A DNA stretch of 64,000 bases from positions 62,001-126,000 of the forward strand of contig NZ_PZZZ01000002.1 in the NCBI RefSeq assembly GCF_003046475.1, given 5' to 3'. Source of the DNA: Mycoplana dimorpha (GTDB taxonomy: Bacteria > Pseudomonadota > Alphaproteobacteria > Rhizobiales > Rhizobiaceae). Every line of letters starts with the position of its first letter. The first letter of the stretch is position 1. Below are positions 25,141 through 35,077 of this stretch, piece by piece. A model generated the notes under the pieces. That model was not told the origin of the DNA, did not search any database, and worked only from the letters and a program-made list of their open reading frames with translations. A program made the position numbers and the translations under genes.

Positions 25141-25677
25141 ATTCGCAGACCCTTCAAAGCGGACGCCCCGGTCAAGGACGGCCCCCGCTCAAACCGAGAA
25201 ATCCGGGTACCCCGGGTTCAGCTCATCGATGCCGACGGAACGAACCACGGCGCCGTTCCAACCGATCAGGCCCTCCGCATGGCGGAAGAAGCCGGCCTCG
25301 ATCTGGTGGAGATTTCCCCGAACAACGATCCGCCGGTATGCAAGATCCTCGATCTCGGCAAGCTGAAATACGCCAACCAGAAGAAGGCGGCCGAAGCGCG
25401 CAAGAAGCAGAAGATCGTCGAGGTCAAGGAAATCAAGATGCGCCCCAACATCGACACGCACGACTACGACGTGAAGATGAAGGCGATGAGCCGGTTCTTC
25501 GAGGACGGCGACAAGGTCAAGGTGACGCTGAAGTTCCGCGGTCGCGAGATGGCGCACCAGGAGCTCGGCATGAAGCTCCTGATGCAGGTCAAGGAAGACA
25601 CGACCGAGATCGCCAAGGTCGAGGCGGAACCCAAGCTCGAAGGCCGCCAGATGATGATGGTGCTTGCTCCGAAGTGA
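25141..25677 (+). CDS. infC: Translation initiation factor IF-3 (ATT start)
   Basis: 178 residues, the usual IF-3 size. It binds the 30S subunit and discriminates against wrong start codons. [16 protein letters not shown] and the N-domain, then the Lys-rich linker [15 protein letters not shown], and the C-domain ([32 protein letters not shown]) are all conserved. The start is ATT at 25141 ([15 protein letters not shown]), with GAGGAG 9 bases upstream; the only ATG/GTG-type start in frame (25003) would give a long non-conserved extension. An ATT start lets IF-3 repress its own synthesis, as known in E. coli. A terminator follows, so rpmI may have its own promoter. Confidence 0.93.
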   Translation: MRRPFKADAPVKDGPRSNREIRVPRVQLIDADGTNHGAVPTDQALRMAEEAGLDLVEISPNNDPPVCKILDLGKLKYANQKKAAEARKKQKIVEVKEIKMRPNIDTHDYDVKMKAMSRFFEDGDKVKVTLKFRGREMAHQELGMKLLMQVKEDTTEIAKVEAEPKLEGRQMMMVLAPK

Positions 25678-25705
25678 GGCCCGCCTCACCCGGCAGGCGT
25701 GGGAT

Positions 25706-25730
25706 AAGCCGCCTTCGGGCGGCTTTCTTC
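25706..25730 (+). terminator. Rho-independent terminator after infC
   Basis: Stem AAGCCGCC (25706-25713) and GGCGGCTT (25718-25725) with a TTCG tetraloop, followed by TCTTC. It is 28 bases after the infC stop and separates it from rpmI. Confidence 0.8.
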
Positions 25731-25947
25731 GTTTCGGCGACGATCTCCGTGGCAAAAGGCAGGCGGTGCCCCCTGAACGCCCGGCTGAGCCGCCCGCGCG
25801 CCGCTGGCGGATTCCGATTGCGCTTTTCGGCATGTTCGGCTACAAGCCCCCCGTCCGAACGGTCCGGCAGGGCATGCCGTGGCCGTTCTTTACGCTGGAG
25901 ATGCGCCTCGTCAGCCGTCTCGAAACCAAGAAGAATGGAGTAGCAAA

Positions 25948-26151
25948 ATGCCCAAGATGAAGACGAAATCGTCTGCCAAGAAGCGGTTCAAGATCACCGC
26001 GACCGGCAAGGTCGTCGCCGCTGCCGCTGGCAAGCGCCATGGCATGATCAAGCGTACCAACAAGTTCATTCGCGACGCGCGCGGCACGATGGTGCTGGCC
26101 GAAGCAGATGGCAAGAAGGTCATCAAGAACTACCTGCCGAACGGTCTCTAA
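25948..26151 (+). CDS. rpmI: 50S ribosomal protein L35
   Basis: 67 residues, very basic: [22 protein letters not shown] at the start and [16 protein letters not shown] in the middle are invariant L35 features. The start is set by GGAG eight bases upstream at 25937-25940; the frame is open further up but without family similarity. rplT follows after 40 bases, the standard bacterial order. Confidence 0.97.
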   Translation: MPKMKTKSSAKKRFKITATGKVVAAAAGKRHGMIKRTNKFIRDARGTMVLAEADGKKVIKNYLPNGL

Positions 26152-26191
26152 GACTTATCTGGCACATTGGACACGTTAAGGAGATCATGAC

Positions 26192-26593
26192 ATGCGCGTA
26201 AAAAGAGGCACTGTCGGCCACGCCAAGCACAAGAAGGTCCTCAAGGCCGCTAAGGGTTTCTACGGCCGCCGCAAGAACACCATCCGCGCCGCCAAGGCCG
26301 CGGTTGACCGTTCCAAGCAGTACGCCTACCGCGACCGCAAGGTTAACAAGCGCAATTTCCGCGCGCTCTGGATCCAGCGCATCAACGCTGCCGTCCGCGA
26401 GTTCGGCCTGACCTACGGCCGCTTCATCGACGGCCTGAACAAGGCCGGCATCGAAGTCGACCGCAAGGTGCTGTCCGACATGGCGATCCATGAGCCGGCG
26501 GCATTCAGCGCCCTCGTCGAGGCTTCCAAGAAGGCACTTGAGTACCTCAAGGACGCCGGCACGGCGAACGAGTTTGAAAGCGCGGTTCGTTAA
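26192..26593 (+). CDS. rplT: 50S ribosomal protein L20
   Basis: 133 residues. The N-terminal basic extension ([29 protein letters not shown]) and the globular domain ([29 protein letters not shown]) are those of L20, an early 23S rRNA assembly protein. It lies directly after rpmI, with AAGGAG ahead of the start. In other bacteria L20 represses its own operon by binding the mRNA; no pseudoknot was tested here. Confidence 0.97.
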   Translation: MRVKRGTVGHAKHKKVLKAAKGFYGRRKNTIRAAKAAVDRSKQYAYRDRKVNKRNFRALWIQRINAAVREFGLTYGRFIDGLNKAGIEVDRKVLSDMAIHEPAAFSALVEASKKALEYLKDAGTANEFESAVR

Positions 26594-26631
26594 GACCAGC
26601 GCTTCCCAAGCCTTTTGTACCTAAAGTTGGG

Positions 26632-26665
26632 AAACCCGCGCTGGCAGGCTGGCGCGGGTTTTTCT
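26632..26665 (+). terminator. Hairpin terminator/attenuator between rplT and pheS
   Basis: Stem AAACCCGCGC (26632-26641) with GCGCGGGTTT (26652-26661), loop of 10, then TTCTTT. It lies 22 bases before the pheS start, so it could end the ribosomal transcript or act as a pheST attenuator. No Phe-rich leader peptide was seen. Confidence 0.75.
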
Positions 26666-26686
26666 TTGAGCCAATGGATTTGAACG

Positions 26687-27772
26687 ATGTCCGATCTCGA
26701 TTCCCTGAAAAACTCCCTGCTGGCGGACGTCGCGGCCGCCGGCGATGAAGCGGCCATCGAAGCCGTGCGCGTCGCCGCGCTCGGCAAGAAGGGCTCCGTC
26801 TCCGAACTCCTCAAGACGCTCGGCACGATGACGCCGGAAGAGCGCCAGACGCGGGGCGCGGCGATCAATGCGCTGAAGACCGAACTGACGGACGCGATTG
26901 GAGCACGAAAGAACGAACTGCGCGACGCGGCGATCGCCGCCCGGCTTGCAGCCGAGACCGTCGACGTCAGCCTTCCGGTTCGCCAATCGCCGGCGGAGCG
27001 GGGCCGCATCCATCCGATCAGCCAGGTGGTCGACGAGATCACCGCGATCTTCGCCGACATGGGCTTCTCCATCGCCGAAGGCCCGGACATCGAGACCGAC
27101 TATTACAACTTCACGGCGCTGAACTTCCCCGAAGGCCATCCGGCGCGCGAGATGCACGACACCTTCTTCTTCCCGCCGGATCAGAACGGCGAGCGCAAGG
27201 TGCTGCGCACGCACACCTCGCCGGTGCAGGTCCGCACCATGGAGGCCCAGCAGCCGCCGATCCGCATCATCATTCCCGGCAAGACCTACCGGCAGGATTC
27301 GGACGCGACCCACTCGCCGATGTTCCACCAGGTCGAGGGTCTCGTCATCGACAAGACGGCCAACGTCGCCAACATGCGCTGGGTGCTGGAGGAGTTCTGC
27401 AAGGCCTTCTTCGAGGTCGACAGCGTGACGATGCGCTTCCGCCCGTCCTTCTTCCCGTTCACTGAGCCCTCCTTCGAGGTCGACATCCAGTGCGATCGTT
27501 CCTCCGGCCCGATCGTCAAGTTCGGCGAGGGCAGCGACTGGATGGAGATTCTCGGCTGCGGCATGGTGCATCCGAACGTGCTGCGCGCCGGCGGGCTCGA
27601 CCCCGACGAGTACCAGGGCTTTGCCTGGGGCATGGGCCTCGACCGCATCGCCATGCTGAAATACGGCATGCCGGACCTGCGCGACTTCTTCAATGCCGAC
27701 GTCCGCTGGATGAACCACTACGGCTTCCGCCCCCTCGACATGCCGACCCTGTTCGGCGGTTTGAGTGCGTAA
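26687..27772 (+). CDS. pheS: Phenylalanyl-tRNA synthetase alpha subunit
   Basis: 361 residues. Catalytic subunit of the alpha2-beta2 PheRS. The N-terminal coiled-coil (about 1-90) is followed by the class II core: motif 1 region [19 protein letters not shown], motif 2 ([31 protein letters not shown]) and motif 3 ([17 protein letters not shown]). [10 protein letters not shown] is diagnostic of PheS. pheT starts 25 bases later. Confidence 0.98.
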   Translation: MSDLDSLKNSLLADVAAAGDEAAIEAVRVAALGKKGSVSELLKTLGTMTPEERQTRGAAINALKTELTDAIGARKNELRDAAIAARLAAETVDVSLPVRQSPAERGRIHPISQVVDEITAIFADMGFSIAEGPDIETDYYNFTALNFPEGHPAREMHDTFFFPPDQNGERKVLRTHTSPVQVRTMEAQQPPIRIIIPGKTYRQDSDATHSPMFHQVEGLVIDKTANVANMRWVLEEFCKAFFEVDSVTMRFRPSFFPFTEPSFEVDIQCDRSSGPIVKFGEGSDWMEILGCGMVHPNVLRAGGLDPDEYQGFAWGMGLDRIAMLKYGMPDLRDFFNADVRWMNHYGFRPLDMPTLFGGLSA

Positions 27773-27797
27773 GCGGTGCGCGTAAGGATCTAGAACG

Positions 27798-30224
27798 ATG
27801 AAATTCACACTCTCCTGGCTGAAAGAGCATCTGGAAACGGACGCCACGCTCGAACAGATCTGCGAACGCCTGACCTCGATCGGGCTGGAAGTCGAAGAGG
27901 TCGATGACAAGGCTTCATTCAAGCCCTTCGTGATCGCCAAGGTCGTTTCCGCCGAGCAGCACCCGAACGCCGACAAGCTGCGCGTGCTGATGGTCGACAC
28001 CGGCGCGGGTGCACCCGTGCAGGTCGTCTGCGGCGCGCCGAATGCCCGCGAGGGTCTCATTGGCGCCTTTGCCGCGCCCGGCACCTACGTCCCCGGCATC
28101 GATGTGACCCTTTCGGTCGGCAACATCCGCGGTGTCGAGAGCCGCGGCATGATGTGCTCCGAACGCGAATTGGAGATGTCGGACAATCACGACGGCATCA
28201 TCGAATTGCCGGCCGATGCGCCGGTGGGCGCGAGCTTTGCCGCCTATGCCGGCCTCGACGATCCGGTCATAGAGATCAACCTGACGCCGAACCGCCCCGA
28301 CTGCACCAGCGTGTTCGGCATCGCCCGCGACCTCGCCGCTTCCGGCCTGGGCACCCTGAAGTTGCCCAAGCCGCCTTCGTTCCGCACGGAAGGCGAAACC
28401 CCGGTAAAGGTGACGCTCGACCTTGGCGCGGACACGCATCTGTGCCCCGGCTTCGCGCTGCGCCTCGTGCGCGGGGTGAAGAACGGCCCCAGCCCCCGCT
28501 GGATGCAGCAGCGGCTGCTGGCGATCGGCCTTCGCCCGATCAACGCGCTCGTCGACATCACCAACTACATGACCTTCGACCAGGGTCGGCCGATGCACGT
28601 CTTCGCCGCCGCCAAGGTGAAGGGTAACCTGACGGTACGCCGCGCCAGGGAAGGCGAAACGGTGCTGGCGCTCGACCAGCGCGAATACACGCTGTCGCCC
28701 GCCAACGTGGTGATCGCCGACGACAACGGGATCGAGTCGATCGGCGGCGTCATGGGCGGAGAGCATTCCGGTTGCGACGAGAACACGACCGACGTGCTGA
28801 TCGAATCGGCGCTGTGGGACCCGATCAACATCGCCAGGACCGGGCGTATGCTCGGCATCATCACCGATGCGCGCTACCGCTTCGAGCGTGGCGTCGATCC
28901 GGAATACATGCTTCCGGGTCTCGAGCGCACCACCGAGCTGGTTCTGGAGCTCTGCGGCGGCACCGCCGCCAGCGCGAACGTGGTCGGTTACAAGGCCTAC
29001 CAGCCGAAGGTGATCGATTTCCCGGTCTCCGAGGTCAAGCGCCTGACGGGCCTTGAAGTCTCCTCGGAGGAGAGCCGCGACATCCTGACGAAGCTCGGCT
29101 TCGGCGTGTCGGGCACCGGCGAGCGGCTGTCCGTCTCCGTCCCCTCCTGGCGCCCCGACGTCGACGGCAAGGCCGACCTCGTCGAGGAAGTCATGCGCAT
29201 CCACGGCGTCGACAACATCCATGCGGTGCCGCTTCCAAGCCATAACAGCGTCAACGGCAAGATACTCACAACGCTGCAGATCCGCTCGCGCCTGGCGAAG
29301 CGGGCGCTCGCCGCGCGGGGCATGATGGAAGCCGTCACCTGGTCGTTCATTCCAAAGGCGCAGGCCGAGCTCTTCGGCGGCGGCGCGCCGGAACTGGCGT
29401 TGTCGAACCCGATCGCGGCCGACATGTCGGACATGCGGCCCTCGCTGCTGCCGGGTCTCCTGACGGCGGCCCAGCGCAATGCCGACAAGGGTTATGGCGA
29501 CGTGGCGATCTTCGAGGTCTCCGGCACCTATGAGAACGACCGGCCGGAAGGCCAGCGCCGGGTCGCCGGCGGTGTTCGCCGCGGCACGGCGTCATTGGCC
29601 GGTGCCGGCCGACTGTGGTCGAATGCCGCAAAGGGCGGCGGCAAGCCGGTCGACGTCTTCGACGCCAAGGCCGATGCGCTCGCGGTGATCGAGGCCTGCG
29701 GGCTGCCGATGGGCAATGTGCAGATCGAGCCGGGCGGTCCCGCCTGGTATCACCCCGGCCGCTCCGGCACCATCAGGATGGGGCCGAAGATCGTGCTCGG
29801 CTATTTCGGCGAATTCCATCCAAAGACGCTGTCCGCGCTCGACGTTTCCGGCGCGCTATGCGGGTTCGAGGTCTTCCTGGATGCCATGCCGGAACCGAAG
29901 AAGAAGGCGACCCGCACCAAGCCGGCGCTCGAGCTGTCGCCCTTCCAGGCGGTCAAGCGTGACTTCGCCTTCGTGGTCGACAAGCAGGTCGAGGCGGGCG
30001 CGGTGCAGCGGGCTGCCCTCGGTGCCGACCGCAAGCTGATCACCGCCGTCACCGTCTTCGATGTCTTCGAAGGCGCGTCGCTCGGAGAGGGGAAGAAGTC
30101 CATCGCGATCGAAGTCGTCATCCAGCCCACCGACAAGACCCTGACGGAGGAGGACTTCGAGGCGCTTACGGCAAGGATCGTCGGCAACGTCGCCAAGGCG
30201 ACCGGTGGCGTTCTTCGCGCCTGA
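27798..30224 (+). CDS. pheT: Phenylalanyl-tRNA synthetase beta subunit
   Basis: 808 residues, the usual size. Visible domains: EMAP/tRNA-binding domain at about 40-150 ([21 protein letters not shown]), the B3/B4 editing domain (about 215-390, with [24 protein letters not shown]), B5 (about 400-480), the inactive class II-like core, and a C-terminal ferredoxin-fold anticodon-binding domain ([17 protein letters not shown], about 715-808). It forms the active enzyme with pheS, which is just upstream. A perfect hairpin terminator follows. Confidence 0.98.
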   Translation: MKFTLSWLKEHLETDATLEQICERLTSIGLEVEEVDDKASFKPFVIAKVVSAEQHPNADKLRVLMVDTGAGAPVQVVCGAPNAREGLIGAFAAPGTYVPGIDVTLSVGNIRGVESRGMMCSERELEMSDNHDGIIELPADAPVGASFAAYAGLDDPVIEINLTPNRPDCTSVFGIARDLAASGLGTLKLPKPPSFRTEGETPVKVTLDLGADTHLCPGFALRLVRGVKNGPSPRWMQQRLLAIGLRPINALVDITNYMTFDQGRPMHVFAAAKVKGNLTVRRAREGETVLALDQREYTLSPANVVIADDNGIESIGGVMGGEHSGCDENTTDVLIESALWDPINIARTGRMLGIITDARYRFERGVDPEYMLPGLERTTELVLELCGGTAASANVVGYKAYQPKVIDFPVSEVKRLTGLEVSSEESRDILTKLGFGVSGTGERLSVSVPSWRPDVDGKADLVEEVMRIHGVDNIHAVPLPSHNSVNGKILTTLQIRSRLAKRALAARGMMEAVTWSFIPKAQAELFGGGAPELALSNPIAADMSDMRPSLLPGLLTAAQRNADKGYGDVAIFEVSGTYENDRPEGQRRVAGGVRRGTASLAGAGRLWSNAAKGGGKPVDVFDAKADALAVIEACGLPMGNVQIEPGGPAWYHPGRSGTIRMGPKIVLGYFGEFHPKTLSALDVSGALCGFEVFLDAMPEPKKKATRTKPALELSPFQAVKRDFAFVVDKQVEAGAVQRAALGADRKLITAVTVFDVFEGASLGEGKKSIAIEVVIQPTDKTLTEEDFEALTARIVGNVAKATGGVLRA

Positions 30225-30242
30225 TATCTTAGAAGATTGGAA

Positions 30243-30272
30243 AAAGGGGATCGGTGTCGACCGATCCCCTTT
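30243..30272. terminator. Perfect 13-bp hairpin terminator after pheT
   Basis: Left arm 30243-30255 (AAAGGGGATCGGT) pairs fully with 30260-30272, loop GTCG. It lies between convergent pheT and the DUF892 gene; A- and T-rich ends suit termination in both directions. Confidence 0.85.
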
Positions 30273-30277
30273 GCGCG

Positions 30278-30778
30278 TCAGGCCACCTTGGTGGCCTTGA
30301 CGTTGGAATTGGCGACCGCAAGCTTGGTGAGATCCTTGTCGGTCTGCTCCTCTTCCTTCAGCGTCATTTCGAGCAGCTGCACCACGTCCTTGTGGCCAAG
30401 CTGTTCGGCCCAGGTGCGCAGGGTGCCGTAGCGGGCGATCTCATAGTGCTCGACCGCCTGGGCGGCCGAAATCAGGCCGGCGTCGATCGCGGGCCCCGAC
30501 TTGAAGGAGTCCATGATTTCCTCGCCCTCGGCGATGATGCCTTCGATCGCCTCGCAGGTCTTGCCCTGCGCCCGCCTGCCGAGCGACTCGAAGACCTGCT
30601 GCAGGCGCTCCACGTGGCCTTCGGTCTGTTCCCGGTGCTTTTCGAAAGCCGCCTTCAGTTCGGGCGACTGAGCACCGCGCGCCATCTTCGGCAATGCCTT
30701 CAGGATCTGCCGCTCGGCATAGTAGATGTCCTTCAGCGTGTCGTAGAAGAGATCGTCCAACGTCTTGTCTTTGGCCAT
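30278..30778 (-). CDS. Ferritin-like YciE/YciF (DUF892) protein
   Basis: 166 residues, all-helical. The DUF892 pattern is clear: LDDLFYDTLKDIYYAERQILKALPKMA, then HREQTEGHVERLQQVFESLG, AEGEEIMDS and VEHYEIARYGTLRTWAEQLG, which give the Glu/His pairs of a four-helix ferritin-like bundle. Members are stress-induced in several bacteria; their biochemical role is not established. The start at 30778 (MAKDKT) has AGGAGG about nine bases upstream, whereas the longer frame from 30820 has none. Confidence 0.9.
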   Translation of the reverse strand: MAKDKTLDDLFYDTLKDIYYAERQILKALPKMARGAQSPELKAAFEKHREQTEGHVERLQQVFESLGRRAQGKTCEAIEGIIAEGEEIMDSFKSGPAIDAGLISAAQAVEHYEIARYGTLRTWAEQLGHKDVVQLLEMTLKEEEQTDKDLTKLAVANSNVKATKVA

Positions 30779-30973
30779 CTGTCTGGTCCTCCTGGGGATG
30801 GGATGATCCGGGTGACCCATCTCAACGAAACGATTGGCCAGTTGTTCCTAGCCTCTCGGGCTGTTTTTGAATTGAGGGGCTTTGGACGATATCGGTTCGT
30901 GCTGCCACCCGGGCCCAGTCATATTTGGCGCCGGATGGCTCGCACTCTTCGGTGTGGCGCACCAGCGGCCGCG

Positions 30974-31924
30974 TCAGGTTCCGGCGGCGTCGAGATCGGC
31001 CATCTGCTCCGGCGACAGCGACACGTTTGCCGACTTTATCAGGCTATCGAGCTGATCCAGCGTTGTGGCACTTGCGATCGGCGCGGTCACGGCCGGCTTT
31101 GCCATGAGCCAGGCAAGCGCAATCTCCGCCGGCCTCGCGCCCGTCTCTGCGCTGACCCTGTCGAGGGCGGCGAGGATCCGCATGCCCTTCTCGTCGAGAT
31201 ACTTCGCAACGCCCTCGCCGCGCGCCTTGCCCTTCGTGTCGGCAAGCGACCGGTACTTTCCGCTGAGGAAACCGCGCGCAAGGCTGAAATAGGTGATGAC
31301 GCTAATCTGCTCGCGCTGGCACAGCGCGGCGAGCGGCCCTTCGAAGCTCGCGCGGTCGTACAGATTGTATTCCGGCTGAAGTGCCGCGTAGCGCGGCAGT
31401 CCCGCCTTGTCGGCGGCATCGAACGAGGCCTGCAGTTGCGCCGCGTCGAGGTTGGAGGCGCCGAAGGCGCGCACCTTGCCGGCCTTGACGAGGGCGGCAT
31501 GGGCCTCCAGGGTCTCTTGGTAGGGGGTGCGCTCATCCGGCCAATGCGAGAGATAGAGATCGATGTGGTCGGTCTGGAGCCGCTTCAGCGAAGCTTCCAC
31601 TTCCTGCAGGATCCATTGCTTCGACAGGTCCCGATGCCCCTGTCCCATGTCTGAACCGACCTTGGTGATCAGCACGACACTGTCGCGCGATCGTCCCGAC
31701 CGCCTCAGCCAGTTGCCGATGATGGTCTCCGATTCACCGCCCTTGTGGCCCGGCACCCAGGAGGAATAGACGTCGGCGGTGTCGATGGCGTTGAAGCCGG
31801 CGCCGGTAAAGGCGTCGAGCAAGGCAAATGATGTCTTCTCGTCTGCCGTCCAGCCGAAAACGTTGCCGCCGAAGACAAGCGGCGCGATGTCGAGGCCGGT
31901 GCGGCCGAGGGAGCGTTTCTGCAT
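30974..31924 (-). CDS. Aldo/keto reductase
   Basis: 316-residue NADPH-dependent (beta/alpha)8 oxidoreductase. The catalytic tetrad is visible: Asp and Tyr in NAIDTADVYSSW, Lys in LITKVGSDMG and His in DLYLSHWPDE. FGASNLDAAQL and PIASATTLDQL are cofactor-binding segments typical of the YajO/IolS-like group. It probably reduces aldehydes or ketones; no substrate can be assigned. It is divergent from the following Gfo/Idh gene. Confidence 0.92.
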   Translation of the reverse strand: MQKRSLGRTGLDIAPLVFGGNVFGWTADEKTSFALLDAFTGAGFNAIDTADVYSSWVPGHKGGESETIIGNWLRRSGRSRDSVVLITKVGSDMGQGHRDLSKQWILQEVEASLKRLQTDHIDLYLSHWPDERTPYQETLEAHAALVKAGKVRAFGASNLDAAQLQASFDAADKAGLPRYAALQPEYNLYDRASFEGPLAALCQREQISVITYFSLARGFLSGKYRSLADTKGKARGEGVAKYLDEKGMRILAALDRVSAETGARPAEIALAWLMAKPAVTAPIASATTLDQLDSLIKSANVSLSPEQMADLDAAGT

Positions 31925-32076
31925 GGACGATCTCCGGGAGTTGGTGAGAAAGACCGGAGCATAGGATGACGGCGGGCCGATTGCACGCGTGAACCTGACC
32001 GATCTTTGCCGGTCGCCGCTCTTGCTCGCTGCCGGGCACGGGGCTAGGCTTCGCCAAAACTACGGGAGGTTCCTGC

Positions 32077-33063
32077 ATGCTGCGCTTCGGTATTCTGTCC
32101 ACGGCGAAGATCGGCCGCGAACTGGTGGTGCCCGCCATCCAGGACGCGGAGAATTGCGTCGTGACGGCGATCGCCAGCCGCGACCTTTCCAAGGCGCAGG
32201 CGATGGCGGAGCGGTTTTCGGTGCCACATGCCTTCGGCTCGTACGAGGAGATGCTCGCCTCCGACCTGATCGATGCCGTCTACATCCCGCTGCCCACCGC
32301 CCAGCATGTCGAATGGACGATCAAGGCGGCCGATGCCGGCAAGCATGTCCTCTGCGAGAAGCCGATCGCGTTGAAGGCCTCGGAGATCGAGGCGCTGATT
32401 GCCGCCCGCGACCGTAACAGGGTGCTGGTGTCGGAAGCCTACATGGTGACCTACAGCCCCGTCTGGCGGAAGGTGCGCGAGCTCCTGAGAGATGGTGCCA
32501 TCGGGCGGCTGCGCCACGTTCAAGGCGCGTTCACCTATTTCAACCGCGATCCCGCCAACATGCGCAACATCCCTGCGCTCGGCGGCGGCGGCCTGCCCGA
32601 CATCGGCGTCTATCCGACGATCACGACCCGCTTTACCACGGGCAAGGAGCCGCTCCGCGTGCAGGCGACGACCGAGCGGGACCCGGATTTCGGCACCGAC
32701 ATCTATTCCAGCGTCCGCGCCGATTTCGGCGACTTCGAACTGAGTTTCTACATCTCGACGCAGCTCGCCGCCCGCCAGGTCATGGTCTTCCACGGCGACA
32801 AGGGCTTCATCGAGGTCAAGTCACCCTTCAACGCCGATCGCTACGGCGCCGAGGAACTCGAACTGACCAACCAGAACCACGCCCAGTCCCAGCTTTTCCG
32901 CTTCCAGGATTCGCGCCAGTACAAGCTCGAGGTGGAGGCCTTCGCGCGGGCAGCGAAGGGCGAACCGGAGGAAGTGGTGACGCTCGAAAGCTCGGTAAAC
33001 AACCAGAAATTCATCGATGCCATCTACCGCGCCAGCGAAGCCGACGGATGGGAGCCCGTCTGA
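32077..33063 (+). CDS. Gfo/Idh/MocA-family oxidoreductase
   Basis: 328 residues: Rossmann N-terminus ([20 protein letters not shown]), the EKP motif in [14 protein letters not shown], and a C-terminal sheet domain with [12 protein letters not shown] (the catalytic Asp/His region of the glucose-fructose oxidoreductase and dihydrodiol-dehydrogenase branch). It probably oxidises a free sugar or sugar derivative. It differs from the WbpB-like member at 5024-6061 and is not in a polysaccharide operon. It stands alone, before xseA. Confidence 0.9.
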   Translation: MLRFGILSTAKIGRELVVPAIQDAENCVVTAIASRDLSKAQAMAERFSVPHAFGSYEEMLASDLIDAVYIPLPTAQHVEWTIKAADAGKHVLCEKPIALKASEIEALIAARDRNRVLVSEAYMVTYSPVWRKVRELLRDGAIGRLRHVQGAFTYFNRDPANMRNIPALGGGGLPDIGVYPTITTRFTTGKEPLRVQATTERDPDFGTDIYSSVRADFGDFELSFYISTQLAARQVMVFHGDKGFIEVKSPFNADRYGAEELELTNQNHAQSQLFRFQDSRQYKLEVEAFARAAKGEPEEVVTLESSVNNQKFIDAIYRASEADGWEPV

Positions 33064-33271
33064 GGATCGCCATCGGCCTCTACCCCGCTGGCACCGGACG
33101 CCCACGCGGCGCGCGGGCTCTTCGCGTCTTAGGCCGCCTGCCACGCTGGCCAACGCCCCAGCCGAGGAGGAACGGCTCCGCGCAAAAAAATGACCTGCGG
33201 CCGGGGGCGCCTTCCGGGGACGACAGCAGCGACCCTCTGGCCACAGGCCGCACCGCGGGCCAAAATAGGCC

Positions 33272-34882
33272 ATGAGCATGTTCCCGGATAATGATTCGCC
33301 CACCAACCTTGCCGAATACTCGGTCTCCGAGCTGTCCGGATCGATCAAGCGCACGGTCGAGCAGGCCTTCGAACAGGTGCGGGTCCGCGGCGAGATCTCC
33401 GGCTACCGCGGTCCGCATTCCTCCGGTCATGCCTATTTCTGCCTGAAGGACGACCGGGCCCGCATCGATGCGGTCATCTGGAAGTCCAGCTTCTCCAGGC
33501 TGCGCTTCCGTCCCGAGGAGGGGATGGAGGTGATCGCCACTGGCAAGGTCACAACCTTTCCGGGCTCCTCCAAGTACCAGATCGTCATCGAGACGCTGGA
33601 GCCGGCCGGCGCCGGCGCGCTGATGGCGCTGCTCGAGGAGCGCCGGCGCAAGCTCGCTGCCGAGGGGCTTTTCGACGCCGCCCGCAAGCGGCCGCTGCCT
33701 TTCCTGCCGCGTGTGATCGGGGTGGTCACCTCGCCGACCGGCGCCGTCATTCGCGACATCCTCCACCGCATCGCCGACCGCTTTCCGGTCCACGTCCTCG
33801 TATGGCCCGTCAAAGTGCAGGGCGACGGTTCCGGCGAAGAAGTGGCAGCGGCGATCCGCGGCTTCAATGCCTTGGAGCAGGAAGGCGCGATCCCGCGCCC
33901 GGACGTGCTGATCGTGGCGCGCGGCGGCGGCAGCCTCGAGGATCTTTGGAGCTTCAACGACGAGGCGGTCGTCCGCGCCGCAGCCGATTCGCAAATCCCG
34001 CTGATTTCCGCAGTCGGCCACGAGACGGACACCACGCTGATCGACCATGCCGCCGACCGGCGCGCGCCGACGCCGACCGGAGCCGCGGAGATGGCCGTTC
34101 CCGTCAAGGCCGACCTCGACGCCGCCCTTGCGGCGCTTTCGGCCCGCCTCAAGGGCGCTGCGACGCGACAGATGGACGGCCGCCGCCAGGCCCTGCGCGC
34201 GCTGGCGCGGGCACTGCCCTCGCTCGACCAGCTCCTGGCCTTGCCGCGCCGGCGCTTCGACGAGGCGGCCGCCGGCCTCGGACGCGGGCTGCAGATGAAC
34301 ACGCTCAACAAGCGGCGGACGTTCGAGCGGGCGGCGGCGCATCTTCGGCCTGAGCTTCTTGCCGGGCGTATCATCGAGCGCCGGCAGCGGCTTGCCGACG
34401 CCCTGCAACGGGCCGAGCGGGTCATCGAACGCCGGATCGATCGGAGCAGGGCCCGGATCGGCACCCTCGATGCGGCTTTGGGTGCGGTGCCCTCGCGCAT
34501 CGCCGCGAGGGCCGAACGCGCCCGCGACCGGCTGAGCGGCCTCGTCCGCCGCGCCGATACCGCGCTCGCCGGTGACGTGTCGCGCCGCAAGGCGCTGCTT
34601 GCCGCCCATGACCGCATGCTGCAGTCGCTGTCCTACATGAAAGTTCTCGAGCGCGGCTACGCGCTGGTGCGCGACGAGGAGGGCCACGCGGTGAAGCAGG
34701 CGGCGGGGCTCGGCCCGGGGGCGGCTGTCACCATCACCTTCGCCGACGGCACCGTCGATGCCGTCACCGGCCCGCCTCAGGCCGGCGGCGCCGTCCCACC
34801 GGCGGCTGCGGAACCGAAGCGGAAGATCGCTAAACCGGCGGCGACCGCAGACGGCCCGCCCAAGCAGGGATCGCTGTTCTGA
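33272..34882 (+). CDS. xseA: Exodeoxyribonuclease VII large subunit
   Basis: 536 residues. With XseB it degrades single-stranded DNA to oligonucleotides. The N-terminal OB domain (about 10-110: [43 protein letters not shown]) is followed by the catalytic domain ([52 protein letters not shown]) and a long coiled-coil tail. The tail is longer than in E. coli (456 residues), as is common in rhizobia. The small subunit gene is not in the window. The start could also be the ATG six bases downstream. Confidence 0.95.
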   Translation: MSMFPDNDSPTNLAEYSVSELSGSIKRTVEQAFEQVRVRGEISGYRGPHSSGHAYFCLKDDRARIDAVIWKSSFSRLRFRPEEGMEVIATGKVTTFPGSSKYQIVIETLEPAGAGALMALLEERRRKLAAEGLFDAARKRPLPFLPRVIGVVTSPTGAVIRDILHRIADRFPVHVLVWPVKVQGDGSGEEVAAAIRGFNALEQEGAIPRPDVLIVARGGGSLEDLWSFNDEAVVRAAADSQIPLISAVGHETDTTLIDHAADRRAPTPTGAAEMAVPVKADLDAALAALSARLKGAATRQMDGRRQALRALARALPSLDQLLALPRRRFDEAAAGLGRGLQMNTLNKRRTFERAAAHLRPELLAGRIIERRQRLADALQRAERVIERRIDRSRARIGTLDAALGAVPSRIAARAERARDRLSGLVRRADTALAGDVSRRKALLAAHDRMLQSLSYMKVLERGYALVRDEEGHAVKQAAGLGPGAAVTITFADGTVDAVTGPPQAGGAVPPAAAEPKRKIAKPAATADGPPKQGSLF

Positions 34883-35077
34883 GCCGCCGCTTGGCGCGGC
34901 AGCGGCCGCTCGGCGATGCCGCTTGACCGCGCGAAGGACGCCAAGCAGGGCAACCTGTCGATCGCGTGCGCCGTCCGGCGTCGTCGTGCAGCATGATGAT
35001 TATGTCGTAGACAGGCTCAAGTCGGGTCGCTTCAGCCACTAATATCCGGCGCCAGAGCTAAACCAGGGTCGCAATCA

